DNA from: DASXKD01 sp963734725
GTDB lineage: Bacteria; Actinomycetota; Actinomycetes; Streptosporangiales; Streptosporangiaceae
DNA: 64,000 nucleotides
Reading direction: 5' to 3'
Assembly (NCBI GenBank): GCA_963734725.1
Contig: CAVTIX010000022.1
Location: 79,865-143,864, forward strand
This document shows positions 9,942 to 17,656 of the stretch, one piece after another. Within the stretch, counting starts at the first letter, position 1, and each line of letters begins with the position of its first letter. The notes under the pieces are model-generated. The model did no database searches and was not told where the DNA came from. It saw nothing but the letters and a program-made list of their open reading frames with translations. The translations under genes were made by a program, and so were the position numbers.

Positions 9942-11515
9942 GACGGCGTCCGCTGCCGGCCTGGTTCGCTGACGGCCTTCGCAGGCGCCGGGCCGGCCTG
10001 TGGCACGCTCACCCGCAGCCAGAACCCGCCGCGCTCGCCCGCGCCCGCGGACAGGGCGCCGCCGAGGCGGGCTGCCCGCTCGGCGAGCCCGGCCAGCCCC
10101 GACCCGGCGACCGGCGCGGCCAGCCGCGGCCCTTCACCCGTCCCGTCCGGCCCACCGACCCCAGCCCCCGGCGTGGCAGCATCCCCACCGGCGACCGGCG
10201 CGGCCAGCCGCGGCCCTTCACCGGTCCCGTCCGGCCCACCGACCCCAGCCCCCGGCGTGGCAGCATCCCCACCGGCGACCGGCGCGGCCAGCCGCAGCCC
10301 TTCACCGGTCCCGTCCGGCCCACCGACCCCAGCCCCCGGCGTCGCGGCATCCCCACCGGCGACCGGCGCGGCGGCGCCGGCCATCGCACCCTTCGCGGCG
10401 GCGTCGGCCGCGGCGCCCAGGCCGGCGCCGCTGACCATGCCGGGGAAGCTGCCCTTGCCCGGGCCCGCGCCGTCGTCGGACAGGCATGCGGACGCCGTGG
10501 TGTCGGTCAGCTCGATGACGATCTCAGCGTGCTTGGCGGCGGCGTGTCGCACGATGTTGGTTGCCCCCTCCCGGACCGTCCAGGCGAGCAGCGCGTCCAC
10601 CGCCGGGGGGAGCGAGTAGGCGCCTGGCGCACGGATCCGGCACTCCGTCCCCGCCGAGGCCAGCATCCGGCGGGAACTAACCAGCTCGGCGGCCAGGCTC
10701 GGCTGCCGGTAGCTGGTCACCGCCTGGCGCACCTCGGTGAGCGACCGCCGCGCCACGGTCTCCAGCTCGGCGATCTCCCGGGCCGCGCGTTCGGGGTCGG
10801 TCCCGATCACCCGCCCGGCCAGCTCGGCCTTGAGGGTGATCAGAGACAGACTGTGTCCCAGCAGGTCGTGCAGGTCCCGGGAGATGCGCAGCCGCTCCTC
10901 CGCCACGGCCGCCCGGGCCAGCTCGGCCCGGGTCTCCTTCAGCCGGTACATCAGCACGTTGCGGCGTTCCGCGCTGTGCGCCAGCAGGTTGCCGAGCGCG
11001 ACCACGGCGCCGGCCACGATCGTGTTGCCGTAGCCGAGACCGGTCGCGGCGCTGATCGCCACCGCGATCCCGGTGCAGCTCACCAGGCCCAATACGGTCG
11101 GTCGGCCGTCCGGCGTAATGCGCCCCACTCCTGCGGAAGCGACGGCAAGCGGGGTGATCCAGGCCATGTGGCCGACGGCGAACAGCGCCGCGCCCAGCGC
11201 GAACACGATCGGCGCCAGCGCCCACTGCCAGCGCGCATACCGCCCGGGCTCGGGCATTTGTATCAGCACGATCCGGTCGACCAGCACCACGAACGCGAGG
11301 GTCGCGAGGATCAGGAAGACATCCCGGCCGGTCAGCGGGGGCGACCTGAGCAACGCCACCACCGGAAGAAGCAGAAAGATCACGAGCAGCACGCGGATGA
11401 CCAGCCGCCGGTACCGGAGCAGCCCGGTGACGCCGGTTTCGAGGTCGTCGCCGACGGACGGCTCCGGCGCCGGACCGGGCTCGCCCCGGCTGGTCAACCG
11501 CATGTCCACCATCAT
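9938..11515 (-). CDS. DesK/NarL-type sensor histidine kinase with a repeat-filled ATPase domain
   Basis: A kinase of about 525 residues. The N-terminal half has five or six membrane segments (LLVIFLLLPVVALL, VFLILATLAFVVLVDRIVLI and others). The HisKA_3 phospho-acceptor is in LRISRDLHDLLGHSLSLITL. The HATPase_c domain has its N box (EGATNIVRHA), G1 (LSDDGAGPGKG) and a late G box (GSGLAGLAERAARLGGAL). Between the two G boxes, in the ATP-lid position, lies an Ala/Gly/Pro-rich insert with three near-identical 28-residue repeats (DNA 10107-10370). The start is at ATG 11515 or 11512; an open frame upstream runs into the permease gene. Whether the kinase still works with this lid is an open question. 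Confidence 0.88.
   Translation of the reverse strand: MMVDMRLTSRGEPGPAPEPSVGDDLETGVTGLLRYRRLVIRVLLVIFLLLPVVALLRSPPLTGRDVFLILATLAFVVLVDRIVLIQMPEPGRYARWQWALAPIVFALGAALFAVGHMAWITPLAVASAGVGRITPDGRPTVLGLVSCTGIAVAISAATGLGYGNTIVAGAVVALGNLLAHSAERRNVLMYRLKETRAELARAAVAEERLRISRDLHDLLGHSLSLITLKAELAGRVIGTDPERAAREIAELETVARRSLTEVRQAVTSYRQPSLAAELVSSRRMLASAGTECRIRAPGAYSLPPAVDALLAWTVREGATNIVRHAAAKHAEIVIELTDTTASACLSDDGAGPGKGSFPGMVSGAGLGAAADAAAKGAMAGAAAPVAGGDAATPGAGVGGPDGTGEGLRLAAPVAGGDAATPGAGVGGPDGTGEGPRLAAPVAGGDAATPGAGVGGPDGTGEGPRLAAPVAGSGLAGLAERAARLGGALSAGAGERGGFWLRVSVPQAGPAPAKAVSEPGRQRTPS
10107..10370. repeat. 84-bp tandem repeat, about three units, in the kinase ATPase domain
   Basis: Units begin at 10107, 10191 and 10275, with a partial fourth start at 10359; each opens with GGCGACCGGCGCGGC. 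The units differ at only a few bases, so expansion was recent. Because 84 is a multiple of three, the kinase frame is kept and each unit adds 28 residues (AAPVAGGDAATPGAGVGGP and flanks). Copy-number variation would change the length of the ATP lid. Confidence 0.95.
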
Positions 11516-11528
11516 GCCCGGCAGCACC

Positions 11529-12254
11529 TCAGGCGGTGGTGCTCTCCTGGCGCCAGCGCCAGATCGCGACCAGGCCAAGGGCCACCGCCCAGGCGGCGAG
11601 GGCCAGCATGTGCGCCACGCCGAGCGGGCGGCCCGCCACCGCGTTCCAGCCGAGCTGAACCAGGTGATAGCTCGGCAGGGCCTTGCCGATGTCCTGCATG
11701 ACGTGCGGCAGGTTGCTGTAGGGGATGAAGATCCCGCCGAGGAACGCCAACACCAGCATGGTGAGCATCTGCGCCACCTGGGCCGTCTGGCCGTCAAAGA
11801 CCAGGCCGATGACCAGCCCCAGCACGCAGAACGGGATCACCCCGAGCAGCAGCACAGCGGCGAGCACGGCCACCCTGCTGGCCGCCAGGTGGACATGGCC
11901 GTACCCGAACCCGAGCAGGAGCAGCAGCACGAACCCGGGGATGATCAGCAGCAGCCCCTGCGCCAGCTTGGCGACGAACCACCGTGGCGCGGAGATCGGC
12001 GACACCCGGAGCTGTCGCATCCAGCCGTTCTGCCGCTCCTTGGCCAGCTGCGGGCCGGTGGCGAACATGGCCGAGCCCATGCCCGACCACACCGCCATGG
12101 AGACCATCAGGATCGCGGCGACCGTCAGGCCCTGCGAGATCCCGGTCTGCTTGGCGTAGATGAGGTACAGCAGCACCGGGAACCCGGCGATGAAGACGAC
12201 GAACCGCACGTTGCGCAGGCTGCGCACGATTTCGAACCGCAGAAACGCGGTCAT
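11529..12254 (-). CDS. ABC-2 type transporter permease
   Basis: A 241-residue permease with about six membrane segments, for example FVVFIAGFPVLLYLIYA, LAVLAAVLLLGVIPFCVLGL and MLTMLVLAFLGGIFIPYSNL. It has the ABC-2 signature region PSYHLVQLGWNAVAGRPLG near the C-terminus. It starts two bases after the ATPase gene and is followed 13 bases later by the kinase. Together with the ATPase it should form a DrrAB-like exporter. The substrate is unknown. Confidence 0.9.
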   Translation of the reverse strand: MTAFLRFEIVRSLRNVRFVVFIAGFPVLLYLIYAKQTGISQGLTVAAILMVSMAVWSGMGSAMFATGPQLAKERQNGWMRQLRVSPISAPRWFVAKLAQGLLLIIPGFVLLLLLGFGYGHVHLAASRVAVLAAVLLLGVIPFCVLGLVIGLVFDGQTAQVAQMLTMLVLAFLGGIFIPYSNLPHVMQDIGKALPSYHLVQLGWNAVAGRPLGVAHMLALAAWAVALGLVAIWRWRQESTTA

Positions 12255-12256
12255 GG

Positions 12257-13291
12257 TCAGCTCACCCTTTCCTTCATCTCGCCGTGGCCGGCGGTAGTGG
12301 CTTCGCTCTGGCCGGCGGTGGCGGCTTCGCTCTGGCCGGCGGTGGCGGCTTCGCTCTGGCTGGCGGGAGCGGCGCCGCCGTTGTCGGCAGACGTGAGGGC
12401 GATCAGCGCCTCCTCGAGGCCGCCGCCGCCCACCTCCATGGCCCTGATCTGCCGCCCCAGCGCGTACAGCGCGGGCAGCGTGGCGTCGGCGTCGGCGGTG
12501 CGCACCGTCACCGCGTCCCCCTTGACCAGCACGTCGCTGACGCCCGGCAGCCTGAGCAGTTCCGACGGGTCCGGTGCTTGTGTGGTGAAACGCAGCGTCC
12601 TGATGGCGGTGAACGCCTTGATATCGGCCGGGGTGCCGTCGGCAATGACCCGGCCGTGGTTCACCACGATGATGCGGCTCGCGTTGGCGTCCGCCTCGTC
12701 CAGGTAGTGAGTGGCGAACAAGACCGTCGTCCCCTGTGCGGCGATCGTCTGCACCGACTGCCAGAAGCTCCGCCGGGCTTCCACGTCCAGCGCCGCGGTG
12801 GGCTCGTCGAGGAACAGCAGTTCCGGGTGGCCGGCCAGCGCGAGCGCGAACCGCACCCGCTGGGCCTGCCCGCCGGAAAGCTGCTCCACCCGCCGGTCCG
12901 CGAGGTCGTCGATCCCGGCCAGCCGAAGCAGCGCGCCGGTGCTGCGCCGGTCGCGGTAGAGCTGGCGGAACAGGGCGATCAGCTCGGACACCTTGCCGCC
13001 TTCGGGCAGGCCGCCGGTCTGCAGCATCCCGCTGATCTGCCCGGCCGCCACGGCCGCCGCCGGGGCGCCGCCCAGGATCCGCGCTTCGCCGGAGGTCGGC
13101 GTGCGCAGTCCCAGCATGGTGTCGATGGCGGTGGACTTGCCCGCGCCGTTCGGGCCGAGCAGCGCCACCGTCTCGCCGGGGCGTATGTCGAAGGACACGT
13201 GGTCCAGTGCTTTGATATCGGGGTGGTACACCTTGACAACGTCGCGAAACGCGACCGCCGGTGCGGTGGTGCCCTGGTTGGTTGAGGTCAT
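12257..13291 (-). CDS. ABC transporter ATP-binding protein
   Basis: A 344-residue DrrA-type ATPase. Walker A is GPNGAGKST, the ABC signature is LSGGQAQRVRFALALA, Walker B is LLFLDEPTAALD and the switch His is in LFATHYLDEADA. The last 40 residues are an imperfect repeat of TAGQSEAA (DNA about 12290-12360), unrelated to ATPase function. It is the first gene of the leftward operon ATPase-permease-kinase-regulator, and its promoter must lie in 13292-13540, shared with the divergent leuA leader. Confidence 0.93.
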   Translation of the reverse strand: MTSTNQGTTAPAVAFRDVVKVYHPDIKALDHVSFDIRPGETVALLGPNGAGKSTAIDTMLGLRTPTSGEARILGGAPAAAVAAGQISGMLQTGGLPEGGKVSELIALFRQLYRDRRSTGALLRLAGIDDLADRRVEQLSGGQAQRVRFALALAGHPELLFLDEPTAALDVEARRSFWQSVQTIAAQGTTVLFATHYLDEADANASRIIVVNHGRVIADGTPADIKAFTAIRTLRFTTQAPDPSELLRLPGVSDVLVKGDAVTVRTADADATLPALYALGRQIRAMEVGGGGLEEALIALTSADNGGAAPASQSEAATAGQSEAATAGQSEATTAGHGEMKERVS

Positions 13292-13324
13292 GTCCTCACG
13301 CTAAAAGCGGCCACCGGGAGTGCC

Positions 13325-13366
13325 ATGTCACGCTCATCCGGATCCCGGCATGACAGATGTCACGCT
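13325..13366. promoter_or_regulatory. Putative operator: direct and inverted repeats upstream of the ABC operon
   Basis: ATGTCACGCT occurs at 13325-13334 and again at 13357-13366, 32 bases apart (three helical turns). The second copy overlaps the inverted repeat TGACAGATGTCA (13351-13362). A degenerate third copy overlaps the ATPase start codon. The placement suits autoregulation by the operon's own response regulator, but this is inference. Confidence 0.45.
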
Positions 13367-13412
13367 GCTGCCTGGCGGCCGGACCAACCCTGGCACCATC
13401 CCCGGCTTTTCA

Positions 13413-13460
13413 CCCGATATGGCACACGAACCTGACAGCCATGCGGCGTGCCATATCGGG
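13413..13460. promoter_or_regulatory. 13-bp perfect inverted repeat in the divergent intergenic region
   Basis: CCCGATATGGCAC (13413-13425) is exactly matched by GTGCCATATCGGG (13448-13460), with a 22-base gap. There is no T-tract. It lies between the ABC operon start and the leuA leader, so it could be an operator for either side or an RNA hairpin upstream of the leader peptide. Confidence 0.5.
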
Positions 13461-13542
13461 ACAAGCCGGATCCTCCGAACGGGTTGGCGGACGGACCAGG
13501 CTGACCACGGCCGGATCGCTATGTCTGATAATCTCTTTCCCA

Positions 13543-13587
13543 ATGTGCGGACTGCTGCTTCTTAGCTGCCGCGGCGGGGCCCGATAG
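13543..13587 (+). CDS. Leucine-rich leader peptide of leuA
   Basis: A 14-codon reading frame, MCGLLLLSCRGGAR, has four consecutive leucine codons (CTG CTG CTT CTT) and ends 73 bases before leuA. Run-length Leu codons just upstream of 2-isopropylmalate synthase are the hallmark of ribosome-mediated attenuation, which has been described for actinobacterial leuA genes. A second overlapping frame (MSDNLFPNVRTAAS) has one Leu codon and is less convincing. Confidence 0.72.
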   Translation: MCGLLLLSCRGGAR

Positions 13588-13650
13588 CGGCCGGCTCCCT
13601 CGCCGCGGGGACGAGCGTTGCCGTCGGCTACCCGCCCGATACGAGGGAGC
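13569..13650 (+). promoter_or_regulatory. leuA attenuator: two competing RNA stems
   Basis: CCGCGGCG (13569-13576) can pair with CGCCGCGG (13601-13608). GCTCCCT (13594-13600) can pair with AGGGAGC (13644-13650), which contains the leuA Shine-Dalgarno. The second pairing strand of the one stem lies inside the loop of the other, so the stems exclude each other topologically. A ribosome stalled on the Leu codons would cover the first stem. There is no T-tract, so control of translation start rather than termination is suggested. Confidence 0.5.
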
Positions 13651-13660
13651 AGTTGCACCA

Positions 13661-15367
13661 ATGCGAGCACAGCAGACCCCCAGCGGCATGCCCTGCCATC
13701 GCTACGCCGCGTTCCGCCCGGTAGACCTGCCAGACCGGAGCTGGCCCGGCAAGACCATCACCACCGCGCCGCGCTGGCTGTCCACCGACTTGCGGGACGG
13801 CAACCAGGCGCTGATCGACCCGATGAGCCCGTCCCGCAAGCGGACCATGTTCGACCTGCTGGTGCGGATGGGCTACAAGGAGATCGAGGTCGGGTTCCCG
13901 TCTGCCAGCCAGGCCGACTTCGACTTCGTCCGCAGCCTGGTCGAGGGCGACCTCATCCCCGACGACGTGCAGATCTCCGTGCTCACCCAGGCACGGGATG
14001 AGCTGATCGAGCGGACCGTGCAGTCCCTGGCCGGCGCGCCCCGGGCCACCGTGCACCTGTACAACGCGACGGCGCCGCTGTTCCGCCGCGTCGTGTTCGG
14101 AATCGGCCGGGACGAGTGCAAGGCGCTGGCGACCGAGGGCGCCCAGTCGGTGGTCAAGTACGCGGAGCACTACCTGCCCGGCTGCGGCTTCGGGTTCGAG
14201 TACTCGCCAGAGATCTTCATGGACACCGAGCTGGACTACGCGGCCGAGGTCTGCGACGCGGTCATGGACGTCTGGCAGCCGGGCCCTGGCCGGGAGATCA
14301 TCATCAACCTGCCGTGCACCGTGGAGCGGTCCACCCCGAACGTGTACGCCGATCAGATCGAGTGGATGAGCCGCAACCTGTCCCGGCGCGAGCACGTCTC
14401 CCTGTCGGTGCACACGCACAACGACCGCGGCACCGCGGTCGCCGATGCCGAGCTGGCCGTCCTGGCCGGTGCGGACCGGGTCGAGGGGTGCCTGTTCGGC
14501 AACGGCGAGCGGACCGGCAACGTATGCCTGGTCACCCTGGGCATGAACCTGTTCAGCCAGGGCATCGACCCCATGATCGACTTCTCGGACATTGACGAGA
14601 TCAGGCGCACGGTCGAGTACTGCAACCAGTTGCCGGTGCACCCGCGCCACCCCTACGCCGGCGACCTGGTCTACACCGCGTTCTCCGGCTCGCACCAGGA
14701 CGCGATCAAGAAGGGTTTCGAGGCCCACGCGGCCGCCGCCGCTGCTGCGGGCGTGGACGTGACCAAGTACCCGTGGGAGGTCCCGTACCTGCCGATCGAC
14801 CCGCGCGACGTGGGCCGCACCTATGAGGCCGTGATCAGGGTCAACTCCCAGTCCGGAAAGGGCGGGGTGGCCTTTATCATGAAGGCCGAGCACCAGATGG
14901 ACCTGCCGCGGCGGCTCCAGATCGAGTTCTCCCGGGTGGTCCAGGCGCGCACAGACGCCGAGGGCGGCGAGGTCACCCCGGCGCAGATGTGGGAGGCGTT
15001 CTCGGCCGAGTACCTCAGCCCGGGCCGGGTCGCGCTACAGGCGCACCACACCTCCTCCGCGGTGGAGTCCAAGGACGCGCTGACCGTGGAGGTCAGCGTG
15101 GACGGCACGGGCCGCCAGATCGAGGGCACCGGCAACGGGCCGATCTCCGCGTTCTGCGACGCGCTCGGCTCGATCGGCGTCGAGGTCCGGGTGCTCGACT
15201 ACACCGAGCACGCCCTGTCCGCCGGCAGCGACGCGCAGGCCGCCGCGTTCGTGGAGTGCGAGGTCGGCGAGCAGGTGCTGTGGGGGGTCGGCATCGACAC
15301 CAACACGGTGACCGCGTCGCTGAAGGCGGTCCTCTCCGCCGTCAACCGCGCAGCCCCAGTTTTCTAG
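13661..15367 (+). CDS. leuA: 2-isopropylmalate synthase
   Basis: LeuA condenses acetyl-CoA with 2-ketoisovalerate, the first step of leucine synthesis. The 568-residue protein has the N-terminal TIM-barrel motif STDLRDGNQALIDPM, the metal-binding HTHNDRGTAVADAELA and FGNGERTGNV, and a C-terminal LeuA allosteric domain that senses leucine (about 440-560). Length and features match the actinobacterial LeuA2-type enzyme. A leucine leader peptide and RNA stems precede it. The 3' end is followed by a 14-bp hairpin and recO. Confidence 0.96.
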   Translation: MRAQQTPSGMPCHRYAAFRPVDLPDRSWPGKTITTAPRWLSTDLRDGNQALIDPMSPSRKRTMFDLLVRMGYKEIEVGFPSASQADFDFVRSLVEGDLIPDDVQISVLTQARDELIERTVQSLAGAPRATVHLYNATAPLFRRVVFGIGRDECKALATEGAQSVVKYAEHYLPGCGFGFEYSPEIFMDTELDYAAEVCDAVMDVWQPGPGREIIINLPCTVERSTPNVYADQIEWMSRNLSRREHVSLSVHTHNDRGTAVADAELAVLAGADRVEGCLFGNGERTGNVCLVTLGMNLFSQGIDPMIDFSDIDEIRRTVEYCNQLPVHPRHPYAGDLVYTAFSGSHQDAIKKGFEAHAAAAAAAGVDVTKYPWEVPYLPIDPRDVGRTYEAVIRVNSQSGKGGVAFIMKAEHQMDLPRRLQIEFSRVVQARTDAEGGEVTPAQMWEAFSAEYLSPGRVALQAHHTSSAVESKDALTVEVSVDGTGRQIEGTGNGPISAFCDALGSIGVEVRVLDYTEHALSAGSDAQAAAFVECEVGEQVLWGVGIDTNTVTASLKAVLSAVNRAAPVF

Positions 15368-15387
15368 GAACCAGGCAAATCCCGATC

Positions 15388-15431
15388 CCCGTACGGGGCT
15401 GGCGTGACGCAATACGTCAGCCCCGTACGGG
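15388..15431 (+). terminator. 14-bp inverted repeat between leuA and recO
   Basis: CCCGTACGGGGCTG (15388-15401) pairs perfectly with CAGCCCCGTACGGG (15418-15431), loop 16 bases. It may terminate leuA transcripts, but its right arm runs into the recO Shine-Dalgarno (GGGAGA, 15429-15434), so it could also limit recO translation in read-through RNA. Confidence 0.6.
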
Positions 15432-15442
15432 AGAATGGGTTC

Positions 15443-16210
15443 GTGTACTACCGGGATGACGGGATTGTGCTGCGCACCCAGGACCTGGGTGAGGCGGACC
15501 GGATCATCACGGTGCTCACCAGGCGCAACGGGCGGGTCAGGGCGGTCGGCAAGGGGGTGCGCCGCACCAAGTCGCGGTTCGGGGCCCGGCTGGAGCCGTT
15601 CACCCACGTCGATTTGCTGCTGTACGCGGGCCGGTCCAACCTGGACACGGTCACCCAGGCCGACTCGCTCCGGGCGTACGGGGCGCCGCTGGCCTCGGAT
15701 TACCCGCGCTACACCAGCGGCGTGGCGATGCTGGAAACCGCGGAACGCTTCACCCCGGAGGAGAAGCAGCCAGCCCAGCGGCAGTTCCTGCTGCTGGTCG
15801 GCGGGCTGCGCGCGCTCGGCGAGGGCGCCCACCCACCGCGCCTGGTGCTGGACGCCTTCCTGCTGCGCTCGCTCGCAGTGGCCGGGTACGCGCCCGCCCT
15901 GGACGAATGCGCCGTGTGCGGCTCACCGGACCTGCCCGCAGCGAAGGGGGATGGGGAGGTGGGCGGGGGGTCACGCGTGTTCGCCATCGCGGCGGGCGGA
16001 CTGACCTGCCGGTCCTGCCGCCCGGCCGGCGCGGTGACCCCGTCCGCCCACACGGTCGCCCTGATGGGCGCCCTGCTGCGGGGCGACTGGGCGCAGGCCG
16101 ACTCCGCCGAACGGCGCCACCAGGTAGAGTGCAGCGGCCTGGTCGCCGCGTACCTGCAGTGGCACCTGGAGCACTCCATCCGCTCGCTCCGGCATGTGGA
16201 GCACGTGTAA
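15443..16210 (+). CDS. recO: DNA repair protein RecO
   Basis: RecO loads RecA on SSB-coated DNA together with RecR in the RecF pathway. The 255-residue protein begins with the OB-fold segment YYRDDGIVLRTQDLGEAD, followed by FGARLEPFTHVDLLLY, and carries a zinc site with CAVCG (about 159-163) and CRSC (about 192-195). I use the GTG at 15443, which has GGGAGA at eight bases and matches the family N-terminus; an upstream in-frame start at 15404 would lie inside the hairpin. uppS follows 27 bases downstream, the usual order. Confidence 0.93.
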   Translation: MYYRDDGIVLRTQDLGEADRIITVLTRRNGRVRAVGKGVRRTKSRFGARLEPFTHVDLLLYAGRSNLDTVTQADSLRAYGAPLASDYPRYTSGVAMLETAERFTPEEKQPAQRQFLLLVGGLRALGEGAHPPRLVLDAFLLRSLAVAGYAPALDECAVCGSPDLPAAKGDGEVGGGSRVFAIAAGGLTCRSCRPAGAVTPSAHTVALMGALLRGDWAQADSAERRHQVECSGLVAAYLQWHLEHSIRSLRHVEHV

Positions 16211-16237
16211 CGGCATCGGCGCCGGTGAGGAGCCCGC

Positions 16238-17200
16238 ATGAGACGTGGCGCGACGCCGCAGGCACCGGGCCGAGCGCCGCACAGCGTCGCCTTGCGGGCC
16301 TCCGGCACGACCGACGAAGCGCCGCAGCGGCGCCCCGGCGTCGAGGACCAGCCCCCCGAAGCCAGTGATCTGCTTGCTGGCGCGCCTACGGCACGACGCA
16401 CCGCGAAGGGGGCAGGCAAAGCATTCCGGCCGCCGGACCCGCATCCCGAGGGCGCCCGGCCGCCGGATATCCCGGCTGAGCTCGTCCCCCGGCACGTCGC
16501 CCTGGTGATGGACGGCAACGGCCGGTGGGCCAAGCAGCGCGGCCTGCCCCGCACCGAGGGCCACAAGCGGGGCGAGGCCTCCCTCTTCGACGTGATCATG
16601 GGCGCGATCGAACTGGGCATCCCGTACCTGTCCGCGTACGCGTTCTCCACCGAAAACTGGCGGCGCTCGCCGGACGAGGTCCGGTTCCTCATGGGCTTCA
16701 ACCGGGATGTCATCCGCCGCCGCCGTGACCAGTTGCACGAGATGGGCGTGCGCGTCCGCTGGGCGGGGCGCCGCCCGCGGCTGTGGCGCAGCGTCATCTC
16801 CGAGCTGGAGGACGCGGAGCGCATGACGGTCGGCAACTCGGTCCTGACCCTGCAGTTCTGCGTGAACTACGGTGGCCGGTCTGAGATCGCCGACGCCGCC
16901 GCCGCCATGGCGGCCGACGCCGTGGCCGGCCTCCGGCCGGACCGGATCAATGAGAAGGTGCTCGCCAGGTACCTGGACGAGCCGGGCATCCCCGACGTGG
17001 ACCTTTTCGTCCGGTCCTCCGGCGAGCAGCGGCTGTCCAACTTCCTGATCTGGCAGTCGGCCTATGCCGAACTCGTATTCCTGGACACGCTGTTCCCCGA
17101 TTTCGACCGGCGCGACCTGTGGCGCGCATGCGAGATCTACGCGAGCCGGGACCGCCGGTACGGCGGCGCCGTGCCGAACCCCCCTGCCCGCGCTACCTGA
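16238..17200 (+). CDS. uppS: Isoprenyl transferase (undecaprenyl/decaprenyl diphosphate synthase type)
   Basis: A cis-prenyltransferase making the lipid carrier for cell-wall polymers. The catalytic core shows VMDGNGRWAKQRGLPRTEGH, with the catalytic Asp, then AFSTENWRRSPDEV and the C-terminal VRSSGEQRLSNFLIWQSAYAE. The 320-residue product has an N-terminal extension of about 80 residues that is not part of the family. Much of it is encoded by a dispersed repeat also found at 24.1-24.2 kb. The ATG at 16238 has GAGG upstream, and no later in-frame ATG, GTG or TTG lies between the repeat and the core, so the extension is probably translated. The 3' end overlaps the convergent gene. Confidence 0.94.
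   Translation: MRRGATPQAPGRAPHSVALRASGTTDEAPQRRPGVEDQPPEASDLLAGAPTARRTAKGAGKAFRPPDPHPEGARPPDIPAELVPRHVALVMDGNGRWAKQRGLPRTEGHKRGEASLFDVIMGAIELGIPYLSAYAFSTENWRRSPDEVRFLMGFNRDVIRRRRDQLHEMGVRVRWAGRRPRLWRSVISELEDAERMTVGNSVLTLQFCVNYGGRSEIADAAAAMAADAVAGLRPDRINEKVLARYLDEPGIPDVDLFVRSSGEQRLSNFLIWQSAYAELVFLDTLFPDFDRRDLWRACEIYASRDRRYGGAVPNPPARAT
16247..16368. repeat. Dispersed repeat, copy 1 (inside uppS N-terminus)
   Basis: About 110 bases here match the complement of 24138-24230 with one larger gap. The best block (16318-16366) has roughly 40 of 48 identical bases and includes CGAGGACCAGCC and CCCGAAGCCAG. In copy 1 the repeat is read as protein (GVEDQPPEAS); in copy 2 it lies between genes. Confidence 0.7.
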
Positions 17201-17552
17201 CGGCCCGGATCGCGGCGATCACGAGCAGGCCCACGACGGCGGCCACGCGCAGTAGCCGCGGGCCGGGGCCCAGCCGGGGCCAGGACAGCGCGGCCAGCCA
17301 ACCGAGGAACGCGGCCACCAGCACCAGGGCCACAGCGCCGAGCCAGCCGGGTACCGCCAGCCCGGTGACCAGCAGTCCGGCCAGCACCAGCGGGACCAGC
17401 CACACCGGTAGCTGATGCAACAGCACCAGTGGCCGGGCGCTGGACCGTTCCAGCGAGCTGCGAGCCTGGCTGGCCTGCGGGGTGTAGAAGGTCTTCCCGC
17501 GCGGCAGCGGCCGGGCCTTGCCGCGCTGGGGCCGTCCCGTCGGCCTAGTCAT
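17193..17552 (-). CDS. Small membrane protein, DUF6703-like
   Basis: A 119-residue protein with a basic, Pro/Arg-rich N-terminus and three hydrophobic segments (VWLVPLVLAGLLVTGLAV, LGAVALVLVAAFLGWLAAL, LLRVAAVVGLLVIAAIRA). The layout fits the actinobacterial DUF6703 family often found beside uppS. ATG 17552 has GAGGG at seven bases. Its 3' end overlaps that of uppS by eight bases. Function unknown. Confidence 0.75.
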   Translation of the reverse strand: MTRPTGRPQRGKARPLPRGKTFYTPQASQARSSLERSSARPLVLLHQLPVWLVPLVLAGLLVTGLAVPGWLGAVALVLVAAFLGWLAALSWPRLGPGPRLLRVAAVVGLLVIAAIRAVR

Positions 17553-17592
17553 CTGGCGCCCTCCCGCTGTCCGTCACATCAGCACGTTCGTG

Positions 17593-17607
17593 GTTGCCTA
17601 AGGCAAC
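17593..17607. promoter_or_regulatory. Perfect palindrome upstream of the DUF6703-like gene
   Basis: GTTGCC-TAA-GGCAAC is a 6+3+6 inverted repeat 40 bases upstream of the leftward small membrane gene and 49 bases beyond the end of the acylase gene. The size and symmetry suit a dimeric repressor site; the regulator is unknown. Confidence 0.4.
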
Positions 17608-17656
17608 GCCCACCAAAGAATGTAGGCGCTGTCACAACCACAACAAACCAGGCCGG

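Noticed and set aside
10107..10370. Possible CRISPR array (regular repeats)
   Set aside because: Units are contiguous 84-bp copies without spacers, inside a coding frame.
13507..13565. MSDNLFPNVRTAAS as the leuA leader peptide
   Set aside because: It has a single Leu codon; the overlapping frame at 13543 has four in a row and fits attenuation better. It is kept only as a minor alternative.
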